From Parvibaculum sp040390855 (GTDB taxonomy: Bacteria; Pseudomonadota; Alphaproteobacteria; Parvibaculales; Parvibaculaceae), in NCBI GenBank assembly GCA_040390855.1, contig JAZJXO010000009.1, positions 29,327 to 93,326 of the forward strand: DNA of 64,000 nt. Direction: 5' to 3'. Positions within the stretch are counted from its first letter, which is position 1; every line of letters starts with the position of its first letter. Below are positions 8,392 through 17,771 of this stretch, in pieces. Below the pieces are notes generated by a model. It worked only from the letters and a program-made list of their open reading frames with translations, searched no databases and had not been told where the DNA came from. Both the position numbers and the translations under genes were made by a program.

Positions 8392-10370
8392 TTACAGAAC
8401 TTGGACATTTCGCGCTGATCCTCGCGTTTGCGGTGGCGCTGGTGCAGATGGTCGTGCCGATGGTTGGCGCCCATCGCGGCGATGAAGCGCTGATGGGCGT
8501 TGCGAATAAAGCCGCTCTCATGCAATTCGTGTTGATCGGTTTCGCTTTCGTCGTGCTGGTTCATGCTTTCGTCACGTCCGACTTTTCACTGAAGCTCGTC
8601 AACGATAATTCCCATTCGGCAAAACCGCTGATCTATAAAATCTCCGGCGTCTGGGCAAACCATGAAGGCTCGATGGTTCTCTGGGTCCTGATCCTCGCGC
8701 TCTATGGTGCGCTCGTCGCGTTCTTCGGCAGCAATCTTCCCTCGGTGCTGCGTGCCCGTGTCCTGGCCGTGCAGGGCTCCATCGGCGTTGCGTTTCTCGG
8801 ATTCATTCTCATCACCTCCAATCCGTTTCTACGGTTGTCTCCCGTTCCTTTCGAAGGCAAGGGCCTCAATCCGCTGTTGCAGGATCCCGGCCTCGCCTTT
8901 CATCCGCCGTTTCTTTATGCAGGCTATGTCGGCCTCTCTATGGCCTTTTCGTTCGCCATAGCTGCGCTCATCGAGGGTCGCGTCGATGCAAGCTGGGCGC
9001 GCTGGGTGCGGCCTTGGACACTCGCCGCGTGGACCGCGCTCACCGTCGGCATCGCGATGGGCTCGTGGTGGGCTTACTACACGCTCGGCTGGGGCGGTTA
9101 TTGGTTCTGGGATCCAGTTGAAAACGCATCGCTCATGCCGTGGATCATTGCAACCGCGCTGCTCCATTCCGCCATTGTCGCGGAAAAACGCGGCGCATTG
9201 AAAAGCTGGACGATCCTGCTTGCGATCTTCGCCTTCTCGCTCTCCCTCGTCGGCACCTTTCTTGTGCGTTCCGGCGTGCTGAACTCCGTTCATGCTTTCG
9301 CCTCCGATCCTCTGCGCGGCGTTGTCATCCTCGGCATCGTTACATTCTTTGTTGGCGGCGCTTTGGTGCTCTATGGCTGGCGTGCCCCCGCGCTCAAAGC
9401 CGAGGGCATGTTCGCGCCGATGAGCCGCGAAGGTGCCCTCATCATCAACAATCTGCTGCTGTCTGCCGCCGGTGTCGCCGTCTTCATCGGCACGCTCTAT
9501 CCGCTCTTCCTCGACGCTTTGGGCGGCCCCAAAATCACAGTCGGTGCGCCTTTCTTCAACATGACCTTCGTGCCGATCATGCTGCCATTGTTGATCCTCG
9601 TGCCGCTTGGTCCGCTCCTCGGCTGGAAGCGTGCGGAGCTTGTGGCCGCGCTCGAACGTCTGATGGGCGCAGGGGCGCTCGCTGTCCTCGTTTCGCTCTG
9701 TGTCCTAGCTTTCGTTTCTAAAGGCCCGTGGCTCGCCGCTCTCGGCATGGGGCTGGCCACATGGCTCGTCGTCGGTGCCTTTGCCGAATTTGCCGCCCGC
9801 ATATCGCTGTTCAAAAGCCCGCTCGGTGTGAGCCTGCGCCGCGCGCGCCTTCTGCCCCGCGCCCAATGGGGCATGGCCTTCGCGCATGGAGGCCTCGGCA
9901 TCCTCGTCGCCGGCCTTGTCGGCATGACGGCATGGCAGAGCGAATTGGTGACGGCACTCAAGGAAGGCGAGAGTGCGACCGTCGCCGACTACACACTCAC
10001 ACTTGAAAAAGTGGGACTCCGTCAGGGGCCGAACTATGAAGCGCTTGTCGGTATCATCCGTGTAAAGAATGATGGAAAAGACCTCGGTTTTATGATGCCG
10101 GAAAAACGCCGCTTCCCTGTTGAGCGTCAGGAAAAAACCGAAGCCGCTATCCGTACCAATGGTATGTCCGATCTTTATGTCGTCATCGGTGACGACAACG
10201 GCCATGGCGGCTACACAGTCCGTGCCTATGTCAATCCGTTCGCCCCGTGGATCTGGGGCGGCGCGATCATCATGGCTTTCGGCGGTCTCGTGTCATTGAG
10301 CGACCGACGCTACCGTGTCGGCGCCCCGACGCGTGCGCGGTCCCGCCCGCAAGCTCAACCGGCGGAGTGA
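8388..10370 (+). CDS. ccmF: Cytochrome c haem lyase subunit CcmF
   Basis: CcmF of 660 residues, the polytopic membrane component of the haem-apocytochrome ligase. Many hydrophobic segments are present, and the tryptophan-rich WWD signature is intact at GWGGYWFWDPVENASLMPW (about residues 232-250). Conserved histidines for haem handling are visible, for example in FHPPFLYAGY and in LRSGVLNSVHAF-like context after the WWD loop. Length is normal. It overlaps ccmE by 4 bp and ends 2 bp before ccmH. Confidence 0.96.
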   Translation: MITELGHFALILAFAVALVQMVVPMVGAHRGDEALMGVANKAALMQFVLIGFAFVVLVHAFVTSDFSLKLVNDNSHSAKPLIYKISGVWANHEGSMVLWVLILALYGALVAFFGSNLPSVLRARVLAVQGSIGVAFLGFILITSNPFLRLSPVPFEGKGLNPLLQDPGLAFHPPFLYAGYVGLSMAFSFAIAALIEGRVDASWARWVRPWTLAAWTALTVGIAMGSWWAYYTLGWGGYWFWDPVENASLMPWIIATALLHSAIVAEKRGALKSWTILLAIFAFSLSLVGTFLVRSGVLNSVHAFASDPLRGVVILGIVTFFVGGALVLYGWRAPALKAEGMFAPMSREGALIINNLLLSAAGVAVFIGTLYPLFLDALGGPKITVGAPFFNMTFVPIMLPLLILVPLGPLLGWKRAELVAALERLMGAGALAVLVSLCVLAFVSKGPWLAALGMGLATWLVVGAFAEFAARISLFKSPLGVSLRRARLLPRAQWGMAFAHGGLGILVAGLVGMTAWQSELVTALKEGESATVADYTLTLEKVGLRQGPNYEALVGIIRVKNDGKDLGFMMPEKRRFPVERQEKTEAAIRTNGMSDLYVVIGDDNGHGGYTVRAYVNPFAPWIWGGAIIMAFGGLVSLSDRRYRVGAPTRARSRPQAQPAE

Positions 10371-10372
10371 TC

Positions 10373-10843
10373 ATGCGCCGCCTGGTTCTCGCACTCTCCT
10401 TGCTCGTCGCGCTCGCGGCACCGGCACTTGCGGTCAATCCCGGCGAGGCGCTTTCCGATCCTGCGCTCGAAGCTCGCGCCCGCGTGATCTCGAAAGAGCT
10501 GCGCTGCCTCGTTTGCCAGAACCAGTCGATCGACGATTCCGACGCCGACCTCGCCGCCGACCTCCGCCATCTCGTGCGCGAAAGGCTCACCGCCGGTGAT
10601 TCCGACCAGCAGGTGCTCGACTATCTCGTCGCGCGCTATGGCGACTTCGTGCTGCTGCGCCCGCCTTTTATCTCCGCAACGGTGCTTCTCTGGCTCGCGC
10701 CCTTCGGCGTGGTGGTCTTTGGTGCCCTCGGCTTGTGGCTCGCCTACCGCCGCCGCAGCGCGGTGCGTGCCCCCCAAGCCCTTGATCGGGATGAACAATC
10801 CCGTCTCGCATCCTTGCTGGACGAAAACGCCCCGCGCGGCTGA
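10373..10843 (+). CDS. ccmH: Cytochrome c maturation thioredoxin-like protein CcmH (CycL)
   Basis: CcmH of about 156 residues. A cleavable signal peptide ends near residue 20 (LAAPALA). The redox pair is Cys45/Cys48 in the family motif LRCLVCQNQSI, used to reduce the apocytochrome haem-binding cysteines. One membrane anchor follows at about 103-125, then a short cytoplasmic tail. The ATG at 10373 follows GGCGGAG; the longer upstream reading overlaps ccmF and lacks the signal peptide. This is the short form of CcmH, consistent with a separate CcmI. No ccmG gene lies in the cluster. Confidence 0.95.
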   Translation: MRRLVLALSLLVALAAPALAVNPGEALSDPALEARARVISKELRCLVCQNQSIDDSDADLAADLRHLVRERLTAGDSDQQVLDYLVARYGDFVLLRPPFISATVLLWLAPFGVVVFGALGLWLAYRRRSAVRAPQALDRDEQSRLASLLDENAPRG

Positions 10844-10967
10844 TGCTGCCTTTTTTCTGCCAAAACCATCTGTAATGTTCCGGACATGAATTGGTAAGGT
10901 CTGGTAGCCAAGGTTAGGGCCACCGACGATCTTTCGGCTACGGCAATCCAGTGACAGGAGTTCTCCT

Positions 10968-12449
10968 ATGACGTTCAGCGCAAAGTCCCGCCGCGCTTCT
11001 TCCCGTTCTCTTTTAAGCAATGCTGCCGCTTTGGCGCTCATAGGATCAATCGGTTTTGCCGCGCCTGAGGCCTTCGCCGAAACCGCGCCGCTCAATGCGC
11101 CGACGGCTTTCAAATCCGAACTGTCAAATCTGCCGAGCTTTGCCGACCTCGTTGAAAAAGTCTCGCCCGCTGTCGTCAGCATCCGCGTTGTCGAAGAAGC
11201 CCCCGTTGAAGCGGAGGGCCAGCCCGATCTGCCTTTCCCGCCCGGCAGCCCCTTTGAAAAATTCTTCAAGCAGCTCCAGCCCAAAGACAAAGACGGCAAG
11301 CCGATGACACGCAAAGCCATGGCGCAGGGCTCCGGCTTCTTCATCTCCGCTGACGGCTATGTCGTGACGAACAATCACGTCGTACAGGGCGGCAAGGAAA
11401 TCACGGTCGTTGAAACAGACGGCACTGAATTGAAAGCAACGCTTGTTGGTCGCGACCCCAAGACCGATCTTGCGCTCATCAAAGTCAAAGTCGCAAAGCC
11501 GATGCCTTATGTGACCTTCGGCGACAGCGATAAAATGCGCGTCGGCGACTGGGTTCTGGCGGTGGGCAATCCCTTCGGCCTCGGCGGCACCGTGACCAGC
11601 GGCATCGTCTCGGCGCGTGGCCGCGAAATCGGCGCAGGCCCCTATGACGATTTTCTCCAGATCGACGCCTCCATCAATCGCGGCAATTCCGGCGGCCCGA
11701 CATTCGACATTCATGGCAATGTGATCGGCGTCAACACGGCGATCTATTCGCCCACAGGCGGCAGCGTCGGCATCGGCTTTGCGATCCCGTCGAAGATTGC
11801 CGAGAAGGTCATCAAGCAGTTGCGTGAAGACGGCAAGGTGACGCGCGGCTGGCTCGGCGTTGCCATTCAGCCCGTTGATGCCGATATGGTCACAAGCCTC
11901 GGTCTCGACAAACCCAAAGGCGCGCTCGTCGCCGAAGTCACGCCCGCCAGCCCCGCCGAAAAATACGGCATTCAGGCCGGCGACGTGATAATCAAAGTCA
12001 ACGGGATCGAAATGGAAGACGTCCGCGCTGTGAGCCGCACTGTGGCGGACCTGAAACCCGGCACCTCGATCAATGTCACCGTCTGGCGCGCAAGCAAGGC
12101 AAAAGACCTGAAGGTTGCGATTGAAGCCTTCCCCGACAAGCTCGATGAAGTCGCCGCAGCGGACGGTGCGCCCGATGCGCAGAGCACAACCTCTGTTCTC
12201 GGCCTCGATCTCGCGAAAGCAGATGGTGGCGTGACGGTGCAGAATGTCGATCCGTCGAGCGAAGCCGCCGACAAAGGCATCCAGCCCGGCGACGTCATTA
12301 TGAGCATTTCGAGTGTCGATGTGAAATCGCCCGCCGACGTGGTTGCAGGCGTGAAGGCGGCGGAGAAGGCAGGCAAGACATCCGTGATTCTGCGTCTCAG
12401 CACGCAGGAGCAAAAGCGCTTCGTCGCCCTGTCGATCAAGAAAGGCTGA
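10968..12449 (+). CDS. degP: DegP/HtrA (Do) family periplasmic serine protease
   Basis: Protein of 493 residues with a signal peptide ending near residue 38 (PEAFAET), a trypsin-like domain and two PDZ domains. The catalytic triad is visible as His in VVTNNHVVQGG (about 137), Asp in DPKTDLALIKV (about 168) and Ser in NRGNSGGPTFD (about 242). The PDZ domains start near residues 295 and 405. It should degrade or refold misfolded envelope proteins. It lies just upstream of a two-component pair that may respond to envelope stress, an arrangement I recall from rhizobia between the ccm genes and glnE. Confidence 0.94.
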   Translation: MTFSAKSRRASSRSLLSNAAALALIGSIGFAAPEAFAETAPLNAPTAFKSELSNLPSFADLVEKVSPAVVSIRVVEEAPVEAEGQPDLPFPPGSPFEKFFKQLQPKDKDGKPMTRKAMAQGSGFFISADGYVVTNNHVVQGGKEITVVETDGTELKATLVGRDPKTDLALIKVKVAKPMPYVTFGDSDKMRVGDWVLAVGNPFGLGGTVTSGIVSARGREIGAGPYDDFLQIDASINRGNSGGPTFDIHGNVIGVNTAIYSPTGGSVGIGFAIPSKIAEKVIKQLREDGKVTRGWLGVAIQPVDADMVTSLGLDKPKGALVAEVTPASPAEKYGIQAGDVIIKVNGIEMEDVRAVSRTVADLKPGTSINVTVWRASKAKDLKVAIEAFPDKLDEVAAADGAPDAQSTTSVLGLDLAKADGGVTVQNVDPSSEAADKGIQPGDVIMSISSVDVKSPADVVAGVKAAEKAGKTSVILRLSTQEQKRFVALSIKKG

Positions 12450-12457
12450 CGCAATCC

Positions 12458-13135
12458 ATGCGCATCCTTGTTATTGAGGACGACCTCGAAGCGGCCGCCT
12501 ATGTGGTGAGGGGGTTGCGCGAAAGCGGACACATTGTCGATCACGCGTCCGATGGCGACGAGGGCCTCACTCTCGCGCTGTCGGGCCCGTTCGATGTGCT
12601 GATCGTGGACCGTATGTTGCCCAAGCGCGACGGCCTGTCCGTCGTCTCGAAGCTCCGCGCCGAAAACATCCGCACGCCTGTGCTCTTTCTCTCGGCGCTT
12701 GGTGAAGTGGACGACCGCATCATGGGCCTCAAGGCCGGTGGCGATGACTACCTGACAAAGCCCTATGCCTTCGCCGAACTTCTCGCCCGCATCGAAGTGC
12801 TGGTGCGCCGCTCAAATCCCGAACAGGTACGAACGCGGCTCACCGTGGGGGATCTTGAAGTCGATCTTCTCGCCCGCAAGGTGACCCGTGGCGGTCAGGA
12901 AATCGACCTCCAGCCGCGCGAATTCCGCCTGCTCGAATATATGATGAAACATGCGGGGCAGGTCGTCACACGGACTATGTTGCTTGAGAACGTATGGGAG
13001 TATCATTTCGACCCACAGACAAATGTGATCGACGTGCATATCTCGCGGCTCCGGGCGAAGATCGACAAAAACTTCAAACAGCCGCTTCTGCACACGATCC
13101 GAGGGGCCGGATATTCATTACGTGCTGCCGATTAA
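12458..13135 (+). CDS. OmpR/PhoB-family response regulator
   Basis: Regulator of 225 residues. The receiver domain shows the acidic pair EDD near residues 7-9, the phosphoacceptor Asp in LIVDRMLPKRDG (about residue 50) and the conserved Lys in YLTKPYAF (about 101). The C-terminal winged helix is the OmpR type, with LQPREFRLLEYMMKHAGQVV and VIDVHISRLRAKI. It begins 8 bp after degP and overlaps the kinase gene by 14 bp, so it should be co-expressed with both. Target genes are unknown. Confidence 0.94.
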   Translation: MRILVIEDDLEAAAYVVRGLRESGHIVDHASDGDEGLTLALSGPFDVLIVDRMLPKRDGLSVVSKLRAENIRTPVLFLSALGEVDDRIMGLKAGGDDYLTKPYAFAELLARIEVLVRRSNPEQVRTRLTVGDLEVDLLARKVTRGGQEIDLQPREFRLLEYMMKHAGQVVTRTMLLENVWEYHFDPQTNVIDVHISRLRAKIDKNFKQPLLHTIRGAGYSLRAAD

Positions 13136-14525
13136 TCTCCTCAAGACATCGACCTTCAGGCTCGCCGTCCTGTATCTGGGGCTGTTCGCAGCCTCGGCGA
13201 TCCTGTTGCTTGCCTATGTCTATTGGAACACGGCAGGCTTTCTCGTGCGCCAGACGGACGAAGCTGTGCAGGCCGAGATCACCGGCTTGGCCGAGCAATA
13301 TGCGCAAGGTGGCTTACCGCTTCTCGTCCACACGGTCATCCAGCGTTCGCGCGATCCCGGCGAGAGCCTTTATCTCGTACTCGATCCTGCGGGTCAGGTG
13401 CTCGCAGGCAATCTCGACGTGCGGCCCAATGTGCAGCCCGGTTCGGACGGCTGGATGGATTTCATTTACAGTCGCCGCACACTCACAGGCGTCGAACTCA
13501 AAGCCGCCCGCGCCCGCGCCTTCGTGCTTGCCGAGGGTTTCTACCTTCTCGTCGGCCGCGATGTGCAGGAGCGGCGCGAGATCGAAAGCCTCATCACCAG
13601 CGCCCTCATCTGGGCCATCGCACTCACAGTGATGCTCGGCCTTGTCGGCGGTCTCTTTATGAGCCGCAACATGCTCGCCCGCGTCGATGCGATCAACAAA
13701 TCGAGCAAAGACATCATGGGCGGCGACCTCTCGCGCCGTCTGCCCATTGCCGGCACAGGCGACGAGATCGACCAGCTCGGCCAGAACCTCAACGCCATGC
13801 TCGACCAGATCGAAGCCCTGATGATCGGTATGCGTCAGGTGACGGATAATGTCGCGCATGACCTGCGCAGTCCCCTGAACCGGATGCGCAACCGGCTCGA
13901 AGTGACGCTGCTTCAGGACATGTCACCCGACGAATACCGCAACGTGCTGGAATGCACGATCACCGAAGCCGATCACCTGCTCACCACATTCAACGCGCTC
14001 CTGATGATCGCCCGTGCCGAGGCCGGTTCTTTGCGTGAGAGCATGACCAACGTGGATGCCTCGGCCATTGCACGTGACGCGGCAGAACTTTACGAGCCCG
14101 TCGCCGAAGAAAGCGGCTTCAAAATCCACGTCGACGTTACCGACGGGCTCCATGTGCGCGGCAATCGTGAACTTCTCTCGCAGGTGCTGACAAACCTCAT
14201 CGACAATGCGATCAAGCATGGCAGACCGGCAGATGAAGCCGGACCCGATAACGATCTGCCTGTCATCGAAATCTCTGTGTATCTCGACGTCGATGGCCGC
14301 GTCGCAATGAGCGTGGCCGATAATGGACCGGGTATTCCCGAACACCAGCACACCCGTGTGCTGGAACGCTTCGTGCGGCTGGAGGCAAGTCGCAACACAC
14401 CGGGCAGCGGTCTGGGCCTCAGCCTCGCTGCCGCCGTCGCGCGCCTTCATGGCGGTCGTATCGACTTCTCAGACAATGCGCCGGGCCTGCGCGCCAGGCT
14501 CACATTGCCCCTCGTCTCCGCCTGA
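13122..14525 (+). CDS. HAMP-domain sensor histidine kinase, partner of the upstream regulator
   Basis: Kinase of 467 residues. A membrane segment at about 15-36, a periplasmic loop of some 120 residues, a second membrane segment near 160-182 and a HAMP linker precede the kinase core. The phosphoacceptor His is in NVAHDLRSPLNRMRNRLE (about 247). The ATPase has an N-box NLIDNAIKHGRP, a G1 box DNGPGIPEH and a G2 box GSGLGLSLAAAV. The start is a GTG inside the 3' end of the regulator gene. The position after degP suggests it senses an envelope condition (inference). Confidence 0.93.
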   Translation: MLPINLLKTSTFRLAVLYLGLFAASAILLLAYVYWNTAGFLVRQTDEAVQAEITGLAEQYAQGGLPLLVHTVIQRSRDPGESLYLVLDPAGQVLAGNLDVRPNVQPGSDGWMDFIYSRRTLTGVELKAARARAFVLAEGFYLLVGRDVQERREIESLITSALIWAIALTVMLGLVGGLFMSRNMLARVDAINKSSKDIMGGDLSRRLPIAGTGDEIDQLGQNLNAMLDQIEALMIGMRQVTDNVAHDLRSPLNRMRNRLEVTLLQDMSPDEYRNVLECTITEADHLLTTFNALLMIARAEAGSLRESMTNVDASAIARDAAELYEPVAEESGFKIHVDVTDGLHVRGNRELLSQVLTNLIDNAIKHGRPADEAGPDNDLPVIEISVYLDVDGRVAMSVADNGPGIPEHQHTRVLERFVRLEASRNTPGSGLGLSLAAAVARLHGGRIDFSDNAPGLRARLTLPLVSA

Positions 14526-14570
14526 TCAAATCTGCTAGTTTCACGCGCAGTCTGAACGGGGAGAGCGGAT

Positions 14571-17522
14571 TTGAGCAGCACATTGCGTGAGCGGGCGACA
14601 GAAACGCCGAAGCCATATGACATCGAGCGTGCACATGTCGAATGGCAGGATCTCGCGCAATCGGTTGCAGGGGTCGACGACAGCACCTTGCGTAAGAAAA
14701 TCGAAAAGCTTCTCGCCGACAAAAAAACCCGCGCCATCCTCGAAGCCGTTTTCGGCAATTCGTCTTTTCTCACGCGCATCATCCGCCGCCATCCCGACTG
14801 GCTGCCGCGTCTCGTCGATGCCGCGCCGGAAGTGACGCTTGCCGATTTGCTCGCCCGCACGCGCGCCGCTTCCGCCCTCGCCACACAAGCCGAACTGATG
14901 CAGGCACTGCGCATCGCCAAAGCAGAAGCGTCCCTTCTTATCGCGCTCTCCGACATCACCGGCGTGTGGCCGCTCGAAACCGTCACCAGAGCCCTGAGCG
15001 ATTTCGCCGACGCCGCCGTCATCGCCGCCATCGAATGGCTGTTGCGTGACGCCGCCCGTCGCGGTCAGGTGCTCGCAGATGCCAAAGGATTGACTGCCGC
15101 CGACAGCGGCCTCGCCGTTCTCGGTATGGGAAAATACGGTGGCTTCGAACTCAACTATTCAAGCGACATCGACATTGTCGTTTTCTACGAACCTCAGCAA
15201 CTGCCGCTGAAAGACGGGCTCGACCATGGCGAGTTCTTCGTCAGGCTCACCAAGGCGCTTGTTAAAATCATGCAGGAGCGTAATGACGAAGGCTATGTCT
15301 TCCGCACCGACCTGCGGCTGCGCCCCGATCCCGGCGGCACGCCCATCGCCGTGTCGCTGCCTGCTGCCGAAAACTATTATGAAAGCCGTGGCCAGAACTG
15401 GGAACGCGCTGCCTTCATCAAAGCCCGCGCCGTCGCCGGAGATTTTCAGGCGGGCGAGCGCTTTCTGAAAATGCTCACGCCTTATATCTGGCGCAAAAAT
15501 CTGGACTACGCGGCCATCGACGACATCCACTCGATGAAGCGGCAGATCCACGCTGTCGGTGGCCACAGTGTCATCGCAGTGGCAGGCCACAATATCAAAC
15601 TCGGACGCGGCGGCATCCGCGAGATCGAGTTCTTTGTCCAGACGCAGCAGCTCATCGCCGGTGGCCGCGACCGCGAATTGCGCGGACGTCAAACCGTGCT
15701 GATGCTGGACGAACTTGCGAAGAAACAATGGATCGCGCCTGAAGCGGCAGAGGAGATGAAAGCCGCCTATCGTTTCTTTCGCGGCCTCGAACACCGCTTG
15801 CAAATGATTGCCGACGAGCAAACCCACACATTGCCGCGCAGCGATCAGGGCCTCGATCATATCGCCTGCTTCTACGGCTTTCCGTCCCGCGACGCCTTTG
15901 CCGAAGTCCTCACCGGCCACATGCGCCGCGTGCAAGGCCACTACGCCAAACTTTTCGAAACCGCACCGCCCCTGGGCGAGGGCGGCAGCCTTGTTTTCAC
16001 CGGCACGGAAGACGATCCCGAAACGCTCGAAACCCTGCGCGGCATGGGCTTCACGCATGTCTCCGACATGGCGGCGACCATTCGCGGCTGGCACACGGGC
16101 CGCTTTGCCGCCACCCGCAGCCCGCGCTCGCGCGAGCTTCTCACCTCGCTGATGCCCGCATTGCTCAAAGCCTTGTCGCGCACATCAAATCCTGACACTG
16201 CCTTCACCCGTTTCGATCAGTTCCTCACCAAACTCGGCGCTGGCGTCCAGCTTTTCTCGATGCTCTATTCCAATACCGGCCTGCTTGATCTGATCGCGGG
16301 CATTTGCGGCACAGCACCGCGTCTGGCGTCCTACCTCGCACAAAACCCCGCCGTGCTCGAAGCCGTTGTGGACCCCAATTTTTTCACGCTGATCCCGAAT
16401 GCCAAATCGCTGCACGAGGCGCTGGAAAGTTCACTGAGCCACGCCCGCGACTATCAGGACGTGCTCGACTTCGCCCGCATCTTCGCCCGTGAACATCGCT
16501 TCCGCCTTGGTGTGCGCGTGCTATCGGGCAATTCCGACGCCGAGGAAGTCGGCCCCGCTTACGCAATGCTCGCATCTGAACTCGTCGTCGCGCTCGCCGT
16601 TGCCGCCGAACAAAATGTCGTCGAACGCTTTGGCCGCATGAAAACCGGCTCCGCCGCTGTCGTCGCGATGGGCAAACTCGGCAGCGAGGAAATGAGCGCG
16701 ACCTCCGACATCGATCTGATCGTGATCTATGATGTCAAAGATCCCGACGAGCAATCGGACGGCGCGAAGCCTCTCTTCGCCTCGCAGTATTATGCCCGTG
16801 TCTCGCAGCAACTGATCGGCGCGCTCACCGCCCCGACAACGGAAGGAAAACTCTATGAAGTCGATCTGCGCCTGCGCCCGTCTGGGAATTCCGGCCCCAT
16901 TGCCACGCATCTGAACAGCTTTGTTTCCTATCAGGCAAAGGAAGCCTGGACATGGGAACATATGGCGTTGACCCGCGCCCGCGTGCTCACCGGCCCCGAT
17001 GCACTGAAGACCCGCATCCGAAAAGCCATTGACGACACGCTGCGCCGCCCGCGCGACATCGGTAAAACCGCTTTCGACATTGCCGACATGCGCGAACGTG
17101 TCGAGCGCGAGTTTCCGAGCAAAGACCCGTGGAACCTCAAATATGTGCGCGGCGGTCTGCTCGATCTCGAATTCATCTGCCAATACCTCCAACTCGTCCA
17201 TGGAAACAAACATCCCGAAGTGCTGCAAACCCACACGCGCAATGCATATCTCCGCATCGCCGAGGCGCGTCTGCTGCCGCCCGAAACATCCGCCATGCTC
17301 GTCGAGGCCATTGCGCTGACGCATAATCTCACGCAGGTCGTGCGCATCTGCGTGGAAGGTGATTTCAAACCTGAAGAGGCAACGCCAAGCCTCAAGGGCC
17401 TTCTCGCCCGTGCAGGCAATGCGCCGAACTTCGAAGTGCTCGACGCCCAGCTCCGCGAAGCACAGGCCAATGTCTACGCCGCCTTCACTGCGATTGTCGT
17501 GGCTGCGGCGACCCCGCAATAA
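14571..17522 (+). CDS. glnE: Bifunctional glutamine synthetase adenylyltransferase/adenylyl-removing enzyme
   Basis: GlnE of 983 residues, which adds and removes AMP on glutamine synthetase in response to PII proteins. Two nucleotidyltransferase domains are visible, each with the metal-binding G(G/S)-x-SDIDxxV pattern: NYSSDIDIVVFYE near residue 195 and SATSDIDLIVIYD near 709. The first is the de-adenylylating half, the second the adenylylating half (family knowledge). The start is a TTG preceded by GGGGAGAG. Length is normal for the alphaproteobacterial enzyme. It follows the kinase gene by 45 bp, the last gene of this run. Confidence 0.96.
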   Translation: MSSTLRERATETPKPYDIERAHVEWQDLAQSVAGVDDSTLRKKIEKLLADKKTRAILEAVFGNSSFLTRIIRRHPDWLPRLVDAAPEVTLADLLARTRAASALATQAELMQALRIAKAEASLLIALSDITGVWPLETVTRALSDFADAAVIAAIEWLLRDAARRGQVLADAKGLTAADSGLAVLGMGKYGGFELNYSSDIDIVVFYEPQQLPLKDGLDHGEFFVRLTKALVKIMQERNDEGYVFRTDLRLRPDPGGTPIAVSLPAAENYYESRGQNWERAAFIKARAVAGDFQAGERFLKMLTPYIWRKNLDYAAIDDIHSMKRQIHAVGGHSVIAVAGHNIKLGRGGIREIEFFVQTQQLIAGGRDRELRGRQTVLMLDELAKKQWIAPEAAEEMKAAYRFFRGLEHRLQMIADEQTHTLPRSDQGLDHIACFYGFPSRDAFAEVLTGHMRRVQGHYAKLFETAPPLGEGGSLVFTGTEDDPETLETLRGMGFTHVSDMAATIRGWHTGRFAATRSPRSRELLTSLMPALLKALSRTSNPDTAFTRFDQFLTKLGAGVQLFSMLYSNTGLLDLIAGICGTAPRLASYLAQNPAVLEAVVDPNFFTLIPNAKSLHEALESSLSHARDYQDVLDFARIFAREHRFRLGVRVLSGNSDAEEVGPAYAMLASELVVALAVAAEQNVVERFGRMKTGSAAVVAMGKLGSEEMSATSDIDLIVIYDVKDPDEQSDGAKPLFASQYYARVSQQLIGALTAPTTEGKLYEVDLRLRPSGNSGPIATHLNSFVSYQAKEAWTWEHMALTRARVLTGPDALKTRIRKAIDDTLRRPRDIGKTAFDIADMRERVEREFPSKDPWNLKYVRGGLLDLEFICQYLQLVHGNKHPEVLQTHTRNAYLRIAEARLLPPETSAMLVEAIALTHNLTQVVRICVEGDFKPEEATPSLKGLLARAGNAPNFEVLDAQLREAQANVYAAFTAIVVAAATPQ

Positions 17523-17657
17523 CCCCGCGTAATAACCCACGCAACAAACAAAGTGGCCAACTCCTTGCAAAACTCTCCTGCCGGTCAGGGTGGGTCATGT
17601 CTAACAGCATGATCCATGCGTCGTGGAAAGCAGCGCCATCCCTGCATATTTGTGGTT

Positions 17658-17691
17658 AACGACATATTTGCGCCGGTGCAGCTATGTCGTT
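17658..17691. repeat. Perfect 9-bp inverted repeat between glnE and the oxidoreductase operon
   Basis: AACGACATA at 17658-17666 pairs exactly with TATGTCGTT at 17683-17691 across a 16-base spacer, followed by TGTTTTC. It lies 136 bp after glnE and about 80 bp before the next start. It could be an operator dyad or a weak terminator; the sequence does not decide. Confidence 0.5.
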
Positions 17692-17771
17692 GTTTTCGGC
17701 AGATGCGTGCCATTGCGGTACGCTTTCGTCCGGAGTCCGCGCGAGCGGCATGTTGAGTTGGGACAGGTTTG

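Noticed and set aside
10247..10372. Upstream extension of ccmH overlapping ccmF
   Set aside because: It would hide the signal peptide and has no family match; the ATG at 10373 has a good ribosome site.
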